A stretch of 64,000 nt of DNA from CAZXEU01 sp965207385 (lineage in GTDB: Bacteria; Bacteroidota; Rhodothermia; Rhodothermales; Bin80). The stretch is taken from contig CBDBLZ010000018.1 of NCBI GenBank assembly GCA_965207385.1, positions 1 to 64,000 on the forward strand. Direction: 5' to 3'. Position numbers and translations under genes: made by a program. Below are positions 51,347-60,070 of this stretch, in pieces. The first letter of the stretch is position 1; each line of letters opens with the position of its first letter. The notes below the pieces were generated by a model that was not told the DNA's origin, ran no database searches, and saw only the letters and a list, made by a program, of their open reading frames with translations.

Positions 51347-52110
51347 CAGTTAAGGGGTTCGACGTAGCTGATCTGGAAGGCTGGCGCAATCTGGCATCGC
51401 ATGCGGAACACCGCAGCCATCAGCTTCGGGGTCAGGACCTGGGAGGGCTCGCCGGAGGCTGCGACCTTCCCTTCAACGAGTACTAGCAGAATATCGGAAA
51501 AACGAGCGGCGAGCTCTATGTCGTGAAAGACGACAATGGTGGTCCGGCCGCTTTCGACGAGTTCTCGCATGAGGTTCAAGAACCGAAACTGGTGGTGGAC
51601 ATCGAGGTGGGTGGTGGGTTCATCCAGCATGAGCAGGTCGGATTCCTGCACAAGTGCCTGGGCCAGAAAAGCACGCCTGCGCTCGCCACCACTCAGCGAA
51701 TGAATGCTGCGGTCAGCAAATCCGGCCAGGTCGACGCGCTCGAGTGCGCGTTCCACCATGCCATGATCCGTGCCCGTGTCCCGCTCCAGGAAATTCTTGT
51801 GCGGAGAGCGGCCGAGCAAGACGATCTCGCGGACAGTGAAATCAAAAGACATTGGTGTAGCTTGCCGAACGAAGGCCAGTCGCCTTGCCAGCGGACGCGG
51901 CTTCCATTCGCTCACTTGCCGGCCCCGGAATGCCAGGGAGCCCGTATACGGCAGGAGCCCGCCTATGGCGCGCAGGAGCGTGGTCTTGCCGCTGCCGTTG
52001 GGTCCTATGAGGCCGATCTGGATGCCCGGCATGATCCGGAGATCCAGGCCTTGCAGAACGGGTCGCGCGCCGATGTTGACGCGCAAATTCGTAGCTTCAA
52101 TCAGGGCCAA
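51346..52110 (-). CDS. ABC transporter ATP-binding protein, iron-siderophore/cobalamin type
   Basis: 254 residues starting at TTG (52110), the only start before an upstream stop. Walker A GPNGSGKTT (near 36), signature L-S-G-G-E-R-R-R, Walker B L-L-M-L-D-E-P-T-T-H, and the switch histidine in V-V-F-H-D-I-E are all present, so it is an active ATPase. It resembles FecE/BtuD. Coupling to an adenosyltransferase gene suggests B12 uptake. The permease and binding-protein genes are not adjacent, so it must be completed elsewhere. Confidence 0.9.
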   Translation of the reverse strand: MALIEATNLRVNIGARPVLQGLDLRIMPGIQIGLIGPNGSGKTTLLRAIGGLLPYTGSLAFRGRQVSEWKPRPLARRLAFVRQATPMSFDFTVREIVLLGRSPHKNFLERDTGTDHGMVERALERVDLAGFADRSIHSLSGGERRRAFLAQALVQESDLLMLDEPTTHLDVHHQFRFLNLMRELVESGRTTIVVFHDIELAARFSDILLVLVEGKVAASGEPSQVLTPKLMAAVFRMRCQIAPAFQISYVEPLN

Positions 52111-52118
52111 GGAGAGCG

Positions 52119-52628
52119 ATGGGAAGAATCATGACTGGGGACGCGAATGGCGGCAGGCGGCTGCAGGCGCTGGTAGTGTGCGGCGTACTGGCCATGATGG
52201 CATGTGATACTGCCGAGCTCCAGAGCGATTTCGAGGAAGAGGCATTCTCAATGCCTTCCGGCATCACGAGCACGGACAAGAACGGTGAGGTTGCCGAGAC
52301 CGATGAAGACGACTGGCGCACGTCTCCGGCATACATGGGGCGCGTCTACATTGATCCTGCCTTTCCGAACCCGGTAGGCCCCAACGACTTTGTGACGATT
52401 CCCGTCCGGGTGCGGCAATTCAATGCGCTGGAAGGCAGTCTGGCCCTCGTGAGCTTTGACGAGGACCGCGTCGCCCGGCGCCTCGACGACATCAGGGATG
52501 CCAGGGATCCGGGCGCCTACGTATTCTCTTTTTCTCCGCGCGTTCTGGGAGTTACGGGGCTTGTCCGTGTGTATGTCGTTGACAACGGAGGAGGACTGAT
52601 TTCGTATGGGGACCTGCTCATTGAGTAA
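52119..52628 (+). CDS. Hypothetical exported protein (possible lipoprotein)
   Basis: 169 residues with a good ribosome-binding site (CCAAGGAGAG); the ATG at 52131 is an alternative. An export helix ends in L-A-M-M-A-C, a weak lipobox. A compact domain follows an acidic linker (T-S-T-D-K-N-G-E-V-A-E-T-D-E-D-D-W). The part Y-I-D-P-A-F-P-N-P-V-G-P-N-D resembles T9SS-associated 'NPxNP' Ig-like ends. Function unknown. Its start lies 8 bases from that of the divergent ABC gene, and its end overlaps the PAP2 gene by 23 bases. Confidence 0.7.
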   Translation: MGRIMTGDANGGRRLQALVVCGVLAMMACDTAELQSDFEEEAFSMPSGITSTDKNGEVAETDEDDWRTSPAYMGRVYIDPAFPNPVGPNDFVTIPVRVRQFNALEGSLALVSFDEDRVARRLDDIRDARDPGAYVFSFSPRVLGVTGLVRVYVVDNGGGLISYGDLLIE

Positions 52629-53403
52629 TCTCATCGCGCGCGGCAGTGTTGCCCTGCTCCTGGTTGCAGCTCTGGTGAATGCTGCCAGTGGCCAGGTGGT
52701 GCGAAGTGATCCCATGCGGTTTGTGACCTGGGTGGGGGAGGACGTTGGAGCCATCGCGCGAAAAATAGCTACGCGCCGCGTAGCCGCCGGCGCCGCCGGC
52801 ACAGCCGGACTGGTTGTCGTGCTCTCCGGCAGGGACGAGCAGATAACGCAGCGGGTAATAGACTTTACGGAATCTGCTCCACAGCAATCACGGCGTGCCC
52901 TTAACGAAGTGGGCAACGTGAATGTCGTGCGGCCATTGGCATTGCTGTTCTTCTTGGGCACGCTGGCTTCGGGGAACGAGCACTTGCAGGACGCGGCCTT
53001 TACGTCCGTGGAGGCCATTGTTCTTTCCAACCTCATTACGAATGCGCTCAAGGGAATCGTCGGGCGCGCGCGCCCCTACCAGGACAAGGGTGCCATGTCA
53101 TTCGCGCCATTTTCGGGTAACACATCTTTCCCTTCCGGCCATGCCACGACCGTATTCGCATTTACGACACCCTGGCTGCTGTACTACCGCAACATCCCTA
53201 CAGCTGCCCTGTTTGCTCTCGGAGTAGGTACGTCTTTCGTCCGGATGGCGGACAACGTACATTGGTTTTCGGATGTGTTCGTCGGCACAGCCATCGGGAT
53301 TTCAACGGCATTCTTCCTGACCCGGCGTCACCAGCGCAGCGTCAGCCTTGTGCCCGTTGTGCGAGCCGCCGGGACAGGGTTTGGGCTGACGGTGCAGATC
53401 TGA
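52606..53403 (+). CDS. PAP2 family acid phosphatase/phospholipid phosphatase
   Basis: 265 residues with an export/membrane helix at the N-terminus. The three catalytic PAP2 motifs are complete: K-G-I-V-G-R-A-R-P, F-P-S-G-H-A-T, and R-M-A-D-N-V-H-W-F-S-D. It dephosphorylates lipid phosphates such as undecaprenyl pyrophosphate or phosphatidic acid at the membrane face. It overlaps the upstream hypothetical gene and, at the other end, the convergent sua5 by 62 bases. Confidence 0.9.
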   Translation: MGTCSLSNLIARGSVALLLVAALVNAASGQVVRSDPMRFVTWVGEDVGAIARKIATRRVAAGAAGTAGLVVVLSGRDEQITQRVIDFTESAPQQSRRALNEVGNVNVVRPLALLFFLGTLASGNEHLQDAAFTSVEAIVLSNLITNALKGIVGRARPYQDKGAMSFAPFSGNTSFPSGHATTVFAFTTPWLLYYRNIPTAALFALGVGTSFVRMADNVHWFSDVFVGTAIGISTAFFLTRRHQRSVSLVPVVRAAGTGFGLTVQI

Positions 53404-54364
53404 CGCTGCCAGATGCACGATTGAGGCGGTCCATCAGGGCCCTTCCGATGCCTGTCGTTTCCGTCACTTGGCAATAGATGAGGTTAAGTTTCAGCCTGTC
53501 GCACTGGCGGAAAAACCGAAAGAGATCACGCGCATAATCTTCCTCACTGGCGCACACGCGTACGGCGCCAAACGCTGCCGGATCTGCTACGGCCTCCAGC
53601 CCGATATAGGCCGCCTTTGTGTCCGGCACAGTCTCGCCGAGGGTTCGGACCAGCTGCACACGGGAGTCGGGTGCATAGTGCCGGTACTGCATGCCCGGGC
53701 TTCTCACTGGTTCGCCGGCGAGGGATTGCCCCGCGACCACAGAGGGTGCAGCCTGTCGGAGTGCTTCCAGACTAACGACACCGGGCCGAAGCAGTACGGG
53801 ATTGCTTCGCGTACAGTCCACAACCGTGGATTCCAGGCCCGCTCCCGGGCCATCATCCCTAAGCAGGCATGCTATGGATCCGCGCAAGTCGTCCAGTACA
53901 TCGCGCCACGTGGTGGCGGTAGGTCTTCCGGAAATGTTGGCGCTCGGGGCGGCAACAGGCGTTCCGCAGGCCGCAAGGAATGCGCGGGCCAGGCTGTGTC
54001 CCGGAATGCGCACGGCGACGGTTTCCAATCCGCCCGTTGTCACCGCGGGGAGTTTCGGGTGCCTGGGCAGTATGAGGGTCAGCGGACCGGGGAAGAATGA
54101 CTCCATCAGGTTCTTAGCGACGCCTGGAACCGAGGATGCGAGCTGCCCTACCTGGTGGGTCGTGGCGGCGTGCACGATCAGGGGATTGTCGCGTGGCCGG
54201 CTCTTCGCCTCGAATACCTTGAGCACGGCATCCTCGTTGAAGGCATCGGCCCCAAGACCATAGACGGTCTCGGTCGGGAAGGCCACAAGCTTCCCTTGCC
54301 GGAGGTGGGAGGCCGCGCAGGCGGGATCGCGCGTGAGAACGGGAGGGACATCTGCCGGACGCAT
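53342..54364 (-). CDS. sua5: Threonylcarbamoyl-AMP synthase with Sua5 C-terminal domain
   Basis: 340 residues from the ATG at 54364; the longer frame upstream is Arg/Cys-rich and improbable. The YrdC domain has G-K-L-V-A-F-P-T-E-T-V-Y-G-L-G-A-D and the K-x-R stretch A-K-S-R-P-R-D-N-P-L. The linker S-P-G-M-Q-Y-R-H-Y-A-P marks the Sua5 form, and the Sua5 domain follows. It makes the threonylcarbamoyl-AMP used for t6A at tRNA position 37. Its 3' end overlaps the PAP2 gene antisense by 62 bases. Confidence 0.93.
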   Translation of the reverse strand: MRPADVPPVLTRDPACAASHLRQGKLVAFPTETVYGLGADAFNEDAVLKVFEAKSRPRDNPLIVHAATTHQVGQLASSVPGVAKNLMESFFPGPLTLILPRHPKLPAVTTGGLETVAVRIPGHSLARAFLAACGTPVAAPSANISGRPTATTWRDVLDDLRGSIACLLRDDGPGAGLESTVVDCTRSNPVLLRPGVVSLEALRQAAPSVVAGQSLAGEPVRSPGMQYRHYAPDSRVQLVRTLGETVPDTKAAYIGLEAVADPAAFGAVRVCASEEDYARDLFRFFRQCDRLKLNLIYCQVTETTGIGRALMDRLNRASGSVRSAPSAQTLSRRLAQRAQG

Positions 54365-54540
54365 GCCCCGTGCAACGTCAGGCACGTTGCAACGTTGCCG
54401 TTGCCGGCTCCGGCGGACCTGTGAAGGACGCCCGACGCCATGCATGCGGCAGCTGAAGGCACAGGTGCATGCCCGGAATCGGAAGGCCCGGCACCTGATG
54501 CTGCTTACCTGTATTATGGTCTGAAAAGACCATTTTAGGC

Positions 54541-55626
54541 ATGCCACTTATTGCACTAATCGTAGCCGCGCTGGGATGGACGGCGCCCCAGGAGCCTGAG
54601 CCCGTGCGCGTTGGTGTAGTGGGGCTTGTTCATTCGCACGTGCACTGGATTCTTGGTCGCGAGGATCTGGGCGACATCGAAATCGTGGGCATTGCCGAGG
54701 CGGACCATGACCTGGCGAGGCGCTTTGCCGAGCGCCACGGCTTTGACATGAGCCTCGTATACGCCAGTGCGGAAGAGATGCTGCGCGAGGCGCGGCCTGA
54801 GGCCATTACGGTATTCACGAGCATTCGTGACCATCTGGAAGTTACGCGGCTGGCAGCGCGCTATGGGGTCCACGTGATGGTGGAAAAGCCTCTTGCAATA
54901 TCGATGGAGCACGCGCGGCTGATGAAGGCCGCCGCCGATTCAGCCGGCATTCGCCTGCTAACCAACTACGAAACCACCTGGTATGCCAGTGTGCACGAGA
55001 CGCGCCGACTGACAGGGAGCGGGGATGTGGGGCCGCTGCGCAAAATCGTGGTTCGCGATGGCCATCGGGGTCCCATCGAGATCGGCGTAGACAGGGAGTT
55101 CTCGGACTGGCTTACGGATCCGGCGGAAAATGGCGGAGGGGCGGTGATTGACTTCGGCTGCTACGGCGCGAATCTCATAACCTGGCTAATGGACGGGCAG
55201 CGGCCAGAGTCGGTAACGGCTGTGCTGCAGACATTCAAGCCGGACCTTTACGGCCGCGTCGATGACGAGGCCACCATAATCCTTACCTATCCCGGTACTC
55301 AGGGAATCATCCAGGCCAGCTGGAACTGGCCGTTCAGTCGCAAGGACATGGACGTATACGGAGCCACGGGCTACGTACATGCGGACAACGCCTCCGACAT
55401 GCGGATCAGGCTAAGCCGGGAAGACGGGGAGGTGCGCCAGACAGCCGCGCCTCTGCCGCAGGAGTTGAGCGATCCGTTTTCCTACCTCGCGGCCGTGGTT
55501 CGGGGCGCGGAGGATCCTGCGGGAAGTCTTTCGTCGCTTTCCATCAACATGGTCGTCACGGAGATCCTGGATGCGGCCATCCTGTCCGCAAGTACTGGCA
55601 CGGTGGTAGAGCTTGGAGGCGAGTGA
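54541..55626 (+). CDS. Exported Gfo/Idh/MocA family oxidoreductase
   Basis: 361 residues with a short non-Tat signal-like N-terminus (M-P-L-I-A-L-I-V-A-A-L-G-W-T-A). NAD-binding V-G-V-V-G-L-V-H-S-H is followed by the V-E-K-P-L motif and the Gfo/Idh C-terminal domain with G-G-G-A-V-I-D-F-G-C-Y-G. It lacks the twin-arginine motif of the two members near 9-11 kb, so its export route is unclear. It is the third family member in the window. Its end is 2 bases from the stop of a convergent gene. Confidence 0.88.
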   Translation: MPLIALIVAALGWTAPQEPEPVRVGVVGLVHSHVHWILGREDLGDIEIVGIAEADHDLARRFAERHGFDMSLVYASAEEMLREARPEAITVFTSIRDHLEVTRLAARYGVHVMVEKPLAISMEHARLMKAAADSAGIRLLTNYETTWYASVHETRRLTGSGDVGPLRKIVVRDGHRGPIEIGVDREFSDWLTDPAENGGGAVIDFGCYGANLITWLMDGQRPESVTAVLQTFKPDLYGRVDDEATIILTYPGTQGIIQASWNWPFSRKDMDVYGATGYVHADNASDMRIRLSREDGEVRQTAAPLPQELSDPFSYLAAVVRGAEDPAGSLSSLSINMVVTEILDAAILSASTGTVVELGGE

Positions 55627-55628
55627 TC

Positions 55629-56711
55629 CTAGGGTGTCCGCACGGGAGGGCGGTATTCCTTGGGCACTTCGTCCGCAATGCGTTCGAAGGCGTAATAGCC
55701 GTACACCGTCACGCCATAAGGATCGATTACCTCGCCCGAGCGGTCCACCAGGGTTGGCCCGGTGGTCAGTTCAAGAAAGGATCGCTGCTCCTGGATGCGG
55801 CCGCTTCGCCTTTGCCACCGGTGAAAGGCGGCGTCCTCCAGTTCATTTGTATAGACCACCTCCAGGAAGCCATGGAATGCCAATTCCATCTCGTCCGGCG
55901 AGGGTCCGCTTCGCAGTAGCTCGGCGGTGTTTGCCCTGACGGCCGGTGACTGGCGCTCCAGGCTGTATCGCCGGTACGTGGCAAATCCCTCCTCCTCCGA
56001 TTCATTCTCCATCAGAGACAGGAGGAAGTGCCGGAAGGAGCCATTGAAGGCCTTAACCCGATTGGCTCTCCAAAGCGCAGCCTGCTCGGCATCCTGCGGT
56101 TCCAGCTCCGCAAAAAGGGGCTCGCCATCGTACTTGATTACATCGCCGTAATAGAAGAACTCCTTGAGATAGTATTCGATACGGTAGCCGAGGGCAAGGT
56201 TCTCGATGACAAGGGGTCTCGAGGCGGTTGCGGCAAACCGGCCCCAGGAACTGGTGAAGCTTAGCACTTCGGGGTTCTTGATCACCGCGAGCGCACTGTT
56301 GGGAGTCTCACCCAGAAACAGCCGGGTAAACTTGAGGAGTCTCCGCTGCCAGCGCCGTGCTTCCCGGGCATTTACGACAATCTCCTCGAGTTCGATGACG
56401 GCCGGGCTCAGATCGAACGAGATGGAGTGAGATCCGCTTGCGCGCAGCAGGGTATCGATGTGGGTCGCCTCGTAGCCCAGCATCGAGACGAAGAGCCGAT
56501 GCGGGCCGGGTGGCACGTTCTCAAGCCGGAAAACGCCGTCTTCGTCGGTCGCCGTTCCGATTGTAGACGATGCGATGAAAACGTGGGCGTTCTCCAGCGG
56601 CAGGCGCGAATCCTCTGCGCGGACGGTGCCCGTTATATCCAGCGGCTGGCCCGCCGCCTGGGCAGCAACATTCGCGACCAGAACAAGCGGTAAGGCGACT
56701 TGCGTCCACAT
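55629..56711 (-). CDS. Exported protein with carboxypeptidase-regulatory-like domain (paralogue 2)
   Basis: 360 residues from the ATG at 56711, with a signal peptide ending A-A-G-Q. An N-terminal CarboxypepD-reg domain (I-T-G-T-V-R-A-E-D-S-R-L-P-L-E-N-A-H-V-F-I-A, and G-P-H-R-L-F-V-S-M-L-G-Y-E) is followed by a distinctive region shared with the upstream gene: E-I-V-V-N-A-R-E-A-R-R-W-Q-R-R, R-L-F-L-G-E-T-P, and a closing V-P-K-E-Y-R-P. It has no catalytic motif. It probably binds in the periplasm or on the surface. The gene is one base after its paralogue. Confidence 0.82.
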   Translation of the reverse strand: MWTQVALPLVLVANVAAQAAGQPLDITGTVRAEDSRLPLENAHVFIASSTIGTATDEDGVFRLENVPPGPHRLFVSMLGYEATHIDTLLRASGSHSISFDLSPAVIELEEIVVNAREARRWQRRLLKFTRLFLGETPNSALAVIKNPEVLSFTSSWGRFAATASRPLVIENLALGYRIEYYLKEFFYYGDVIKYDGEPLFAELEPQDAEQAALWRANRVKAFNGSFRHFLLSLMENESEEEGFATYRRYSLERQSPAVRANTAELLRSGPSPDEMELAFHGFLEVVYTNELEDAAFHRWQRRSGRIQEQRSFLELTTGPTLVDRSGEVIDPYGVTVYGYYAFERIADEVPKEYRPPVRTP

Positions 56712-56712
56712 G

Positions 56713-57831
56713 CTACTCGTGCCACGGCCGGTATTCCTTGGGGAGTTGATTTGCAATGCGCTCATAGCCGAAGTAGCCGCCATAGAACGTGACCCCGTAG
56801 GGATCAAGCGTATCGCCCTTCAAATCGATGATGGTCGCTCCCCTGTCGAGCTTGATCGGCGATGTCTGGAACCTGGCACGCCGACGCGGTGGCTGCTGCA
56901 AGGCCAAGAAGGCCCTTTCCTCGAGCTCGCGTGTGTACACCACGTCAATGAATCCCTCGAAGTCCAGAATCCTCTCGTTCTCGCTTTCACCAGGCTTCAG
57001 GATTTCACTCGCCCGGACCGGGAAACGCTGATTGCCGGCAAGCCTGCCGCCACCGCCGATGCCGCCGCCCGGTCCACTCATGCCCGAAGCCGGGCGTGAA
57101 AACATTTCAAAGCCTTGCTCACTTACCTGGTCGTTAATGACCGCGAGCAGGAAATGGCGGAAGGAGCCGTAAAACGTGGAGTCGCGCCGGGCATTCCAGA
57201 GCGCAGCCTGCTCCGGGCTCTCGGGTTCAAGTGGCTCGTAGAGGGGCTCGCCGTCCCAGCGCCAGCTGGTGGGCTCGGCAACGAATTCGTTGAGAAAGTA
57301 CGTGAGTCTGTACCCGAGGGCCTTGTTCTCGATAATGAGGGGCTCGCTGGCCTGCGCGCGAAACTCTCCTCCCTGGGCAGAAAAGTCCAGTACTTCGGAA
57401 TTCGTGATAGTCGTCTGACCGGCGAACGGGGTTTCTCCGATAAAAAGCCGTTTGAATCGTTCGAACTGGCGCTGCCAGCGCCGGTTGTCGGCCGTAACCG
57501 TGATTTCGCCGATTTCGTACGTGGCGGGCACAAGCGCGAAATCATGGACATGCGTCCGCGCCTCCCGCAGGAATATGTCCTCGTGCTGAGGCTCGTATCC
57601 GACAGCCGACACATAGAGGCGCAGCGATCCAAGCGGAAGTCCAACGAGCTCAAATTGCCCGCGGCTATTGGTCACGCTTCCCTGCATGCTGGAAGCAACA
57701 AAGACATTGATGTCCTCCAGCGGAGTGCCGGTTGTATCGGTAACCGTGCCAACGATCCGGGCCGCGACCTGCGCCTGCGCCGCGGTAGGTCCCAACGTGA
57801 GAAGGCAGAGAACGAGCCAGATTCTGGACAT
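56713..57831 (-). CDS. Exported protein with carboxypeptidase-regulatory-like domain (paralogue 1)
   Basis: 372 residues from the ATG at 57831. A signal peptide (ends Q-A-Q) and the same regulatory-like domain as its neighbour are present (I-V-G-T-V-T-D-T-T-G-T-P-L-E-D-I-N-V-F). The same landmarks follow: N-R-R-W-Q-R-Q-F, R-L-F-I-G-E-T-P-F, and the ending Q-L-P-K-E-Y-R-P. It also has an insertion of Gly/Met residues (S-G-M-S-G-P-G-G-G-I-G-G-G-G). The two genes are tandem duplicates that have diverged clearly. It lies 10 bases after the aldo/keto reductase gene, so all belong to one operon. Confidence 0.82.
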   Translation of the reverse strand: MSRIWLVLCLLTLGPTAAQAQVAARIVGTVTDTTGTPLEDINVFVASSMQGSVTNSRGQFELVGLPLGSLRLYVSAVGYEPQHEDIFLREARTHVHDFALVPATYEIGEITVTADNRRWQRQFERFKRLFIGETPFAGQTTITNSEVLDFSAQGGEFRAQASEPLIIENKALGYRLTYFLNEFVAEPTSWRWDGEPLYEPLEPESPEQAALWNARRDSTFYGSFRHFLLAVINDQVSEQGFEMFSRPASGMSGPGGGIGGGGRLAGNQRFPVRASEILKPGESENERILDFEGFIDVVYTRELEERAFLALQQPPRRRARFQTSPIKLDRGATIIDLKGDTLDPYGVTFYGGYFGYERIANQLPKEYRPWHE

Positions 57832-57841
57832 GCGCGTGCTG

Positions 57842-58807
57842 TCAGGCCTTGTAGAACTCCACGCCGCGTCCGGCCATGTCCGCCACGCGATCAATCAACT
57901 CAGACCTCTCGTCTTCCTGCATGGGCTCGAACGACCGGGCCAGGGCAATTTTCTCGCGCATCTGATCTACGTTGTCCGGTCCGGAGACAATGACGCTAAC
58001 CGGAAGTGACCACACGAAATGCAAGGCTTCCCGAATACTCAGCCGATTCGGTACGACGCGTGGCCTGCCGCCGTGCTGTCCGTGATTGCTGCCCCCGAAA
58101 AAGCCGCCGTTGGCCAGTGTCTTCATGGCAATTATGCCCAGGTTGCGGTCAACCAGCCTGGGCAGAACGCGGCGGGAAAAGCTCAGATAACTGGCATCCG
58201 CAACGTTGACCGGCATTTGGCAGCACTCAAAGCTGTCGGTTTCCTCGAGCATTTGGAGATGGGCGGCAGGATCCCGGTGGCCCGTAAAGCCGATGTGGCG
58301 CACCTTGCCTTCGCTCTTTGCCTGAAGCGCGACATCGAGCACGCCGCCCGAAAGCCTGCGCTTGACATCCGCCGGGTCATTGACGGCATGTACCTGCCAG
58401 AGATCCAGGTAGTCCGTAGCCATCCGGCGCAGAGACTCCTCCAGATGCCTGCGGGCACCACGTGCGGCAGAGGCTGTGGTCTTTGTCATAAGAAAGACGT
58501 CTTCCCGATACCTGGGGACGAGGAACCTGCCCAGCATTCGTTCGCTACCTCCGGACTGGTAGGATTCGGCGGAGTCGAAAAACCGAACTCCGCCTTCAAG
58601 CGCGGCTTCTATGGTCGCCTGCGCGTCACGGTCCGACATGCGCCCTATATGCCATCCGCCCACTCCGAGCATGGTAACGGCCACTCCTGTCCTTCCCAGA
58701 TCACGCATTGGCAAGGGGTCTCCCAGGCGGTCCGGGGCGGGTTTGCGGGTTACCGGAATGCAGACGCTGGCGGCGAGGCTCCACTGCAGAAAAGATCTCC
58801 TGTCCAT
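57842..58807 (-). CDS. Tat-type aldo/keto reductase
   Basis: 321 residues. It begins with a twin-arginine signal, D-R-R-S-F-L-Q-W-S-L-A, then P-M-R-D-L-G-R-T-G-V-A-V. The AKR fold has F-F-D-S-A-E-S-Y (catalytic Asp and Tyr), the lysine region L-M-T-K-T-T, and the late histidine position W-Q-V-H-A-V. The cofactor NAD(P) must be loaded before export if the signal is functional. It may be linked to the exported paralogues downstream. Substrate unknown. Confidence 0.88.
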   Translation of the reverse strand: MDRRSFLQWSLAASVCIPVTRKPAPDRLGDPLPMRDLGRTGVAVTMLGVGGWHIGRMSDRDAQATIEAALEGGVRFFDSAESYQSGGSERMLGRFLVPRYREDVFLMTKTTASAARGARRHLEESLRRMATDYLDLWQVHAVNDPADVKRRLSGGVLDVALQAKSEGKVRHIGFTGHRDPAAHLQMLEETDSFECCQMPVNVADASYLSFSRRVLPRLVDRNLGIIAMKTLANGGFFGGSNHGQHGGRPRVVPNRLSIREALHFVWSLPVSVIVSGPDNVDQMREKIALARSFEPMQEDERSELIDRVADMAGRGVEFYKA

Positions 58808-58811
58808 GATG

Positions 58812-59231
58812 TCAGACGGTCGAGGGAGTTGGCTGATTCCATGGCCATGCCACGCAGCTCGAGATATCCGGGAACAGCACGATGTCCGCGGTGCCTTTCA
58901 GGACCATGGTAGTAGCGGTGACGGGGGCAAGATGCCGGCGGGCGGCTTCCAGAGTCCTGCCTGTAACGGACACATCATCCACCAGAAGGACGTGCCGGGT
59001 GCCGGCTGGCAGGTCGCCGCTTCGCTGGAGTCGGGGACGCGCGTAGCGCGGCCGGTTGTCTTCGTCGCGATAGTTGTACCAGAGCATGTGCAGCGCAAGG
59101 CCGAGCCGATACGCTGCCAGGGCTGCGGGCACGGCTCCGCCGCCGCCGATGCCAACCACGAGATCGAACGAACCTGTTTCCACGCCGCGAATGGCTCGGG
59201 CGATCTCCTTGAAACTGAGCGGGATCGTCAT
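58812..59231 (-). CDS. Phosphoribosyltransferase family protein
   Basis: 139 residues from the ATG at 59231. An ATG at 59312 gives 27 more residues that do not look like the family and would cover the promoter-like box of the divergent gene. The family motif V-L-L-V-D-D-V-S-V-T-G-R-T-L (PRPP-binding loop) and F-D-L-V-V-G-I-G-G-G-G are present. It is of the short PRTase type (xanthine/hypoxanthine-like); substrate undetermined. The aldo/keto reductase gene follows after 4 bases. Confidence 0.82.
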   Translation of the reverse strand: MTIPLSFKEIARAIRGVETGSFDLVVGIGGGGAVPAALAAYRLGLALHMLWYNYRDEDNRPRYARPRLQRSGDLPAGTRHVLLVDDVSVTGRTLEAARRHLAPVTATTMVLKGTADIVLFPDISSCVAWPWNQPTPSTV

Positions 59232-59288
59232 GCCAAAACCGAAGACATGGATGCCCGGGAGTACGGGCCAGAAGCTGTTTGAATCTCG

Positions 59289-59296
59289 TATCTTAC
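59289..59296 (+). promoter_or_regulatory. Candidate -7/-10 box TATCTTAC
   Basis: TATCTTAC lies 25 bases upstream of the SDR ATG at 59322 and inside the gap that exists only if the divergent phosphoribosyltransferase starts at 59231. It follows the TANNTTRC pattern. Confidence 0.3.
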
Positions 59297-59321
59297 GCAA
59301 CTTTGCTTCCATTCGTTCAAC

Positions 59322-60023
59322 ATGTCACTCATTGTCATAACCGGCGCCAGTCAGGGGATTGGGCAGGCCATTGCGGAGCGCTTTGCGCAGGAGCCCGGCG
59401 CACGGGTCGCGCTCCTGGCGCGGACCGGACACCGGCTGGAAGAAGTAGCGGAGCGCTGCCGCTCCTTTGGGGCGGAGGCGCTCGTGTGTCCTTGCGACGT
59501 TACGGACGATGAATCCGTCCATGTGCAGGTCGGCCGAATCCTTGAGTGGGGCGGCGCGCCGCGCGCCTTGGTGAACAACGCAGGCTTGTTCAGGCCGGGC
59601 AGGCTGGTTGATACCAGGGCGGCGGAGTTTCGTGCGCAGGTGGCCGTGAATCTGACCAGCGCCTTCGTCGTCACCCGGGCGTTCCTTGATTCCATGATCC
59701 GCCAGCAAGGCGGCCACATTTTCTTCATGGCATCGGTTGCTTCGCTGCGAGGCTATGCGGGCGGTGCGGCCTATTGCGCGGCGAAGCACGGTCTGCTGGG
59801 ATTGGCCCGCGTGGTCCGCGAAGAGCTTAAATCACACGGCATACGGGTCACCTCACTGCTTCCGGGCCCTGTCCGGACACCAAGCTGGAACGGCACAGAT
59901 TTCCCGGATGAGCGGTTCATGGCCGCTGCAGACATCGCCGAATCCGTGGTGGACGTATTCAGGCTGGGCAATAGAACCGTGGTGGAAGAAGTGCTGCTCC
60001 GGCCCCAGCTGGGTGACTTGTAG
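59322..60023 (+). CDS. Short-chain dehydrogenase/reductase
   Basis: 233 residues, classical SDR. It has the coenzyme motif T-G-A-S-Q-G-I-G, N-N-A-G, catalytic S in F-F-M-A-S-V-A-S, and Y-C-A-A-K. Arginine after the second strand (L-L-A-R-T-G-H-R) suggests NADP. Bacteroidota relatives are sepiapterin-reductase- or 3-ketoacyl-reductase-like, and no substrate can be named. The thiol transferase gene follows 47 bases downstream. Confidence 0.9.
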   Translation: MSLIVITGASQGIGQAIAERFAQEPGARVALLARTGHRLEEVAERCRSFGAEALVCPCDVTDDESVHVQVGRILEWGGAPRALVNNAGLFRPGRLVDTRAAEFRAQVAVNLTSAFVVTRAFLDSMIRQQGGHIFFMASVASLRGYAGGAAYCAAKHGLLGLARVVREELKSHGIRVTSLLPGPVRTPSWNGTDFPDERFMAAADIAESVVDVFRLGNRTVVEEVLLRPQLGDL

Positions 60024-60070
60024 ACCGGACTGGGAAGTTATTCTTGCCCCGAAACCAACCGGAATAAACC

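Noticed and set aside
52097..52336. Possible cobalamin riboswitch or other leader for the ABC ATPase/adenosyltransferase operon
   Set aside because: I looked for a cobalamin-type conserved core upstream of 52110 and saw none; the region is coding for the divergent gene.
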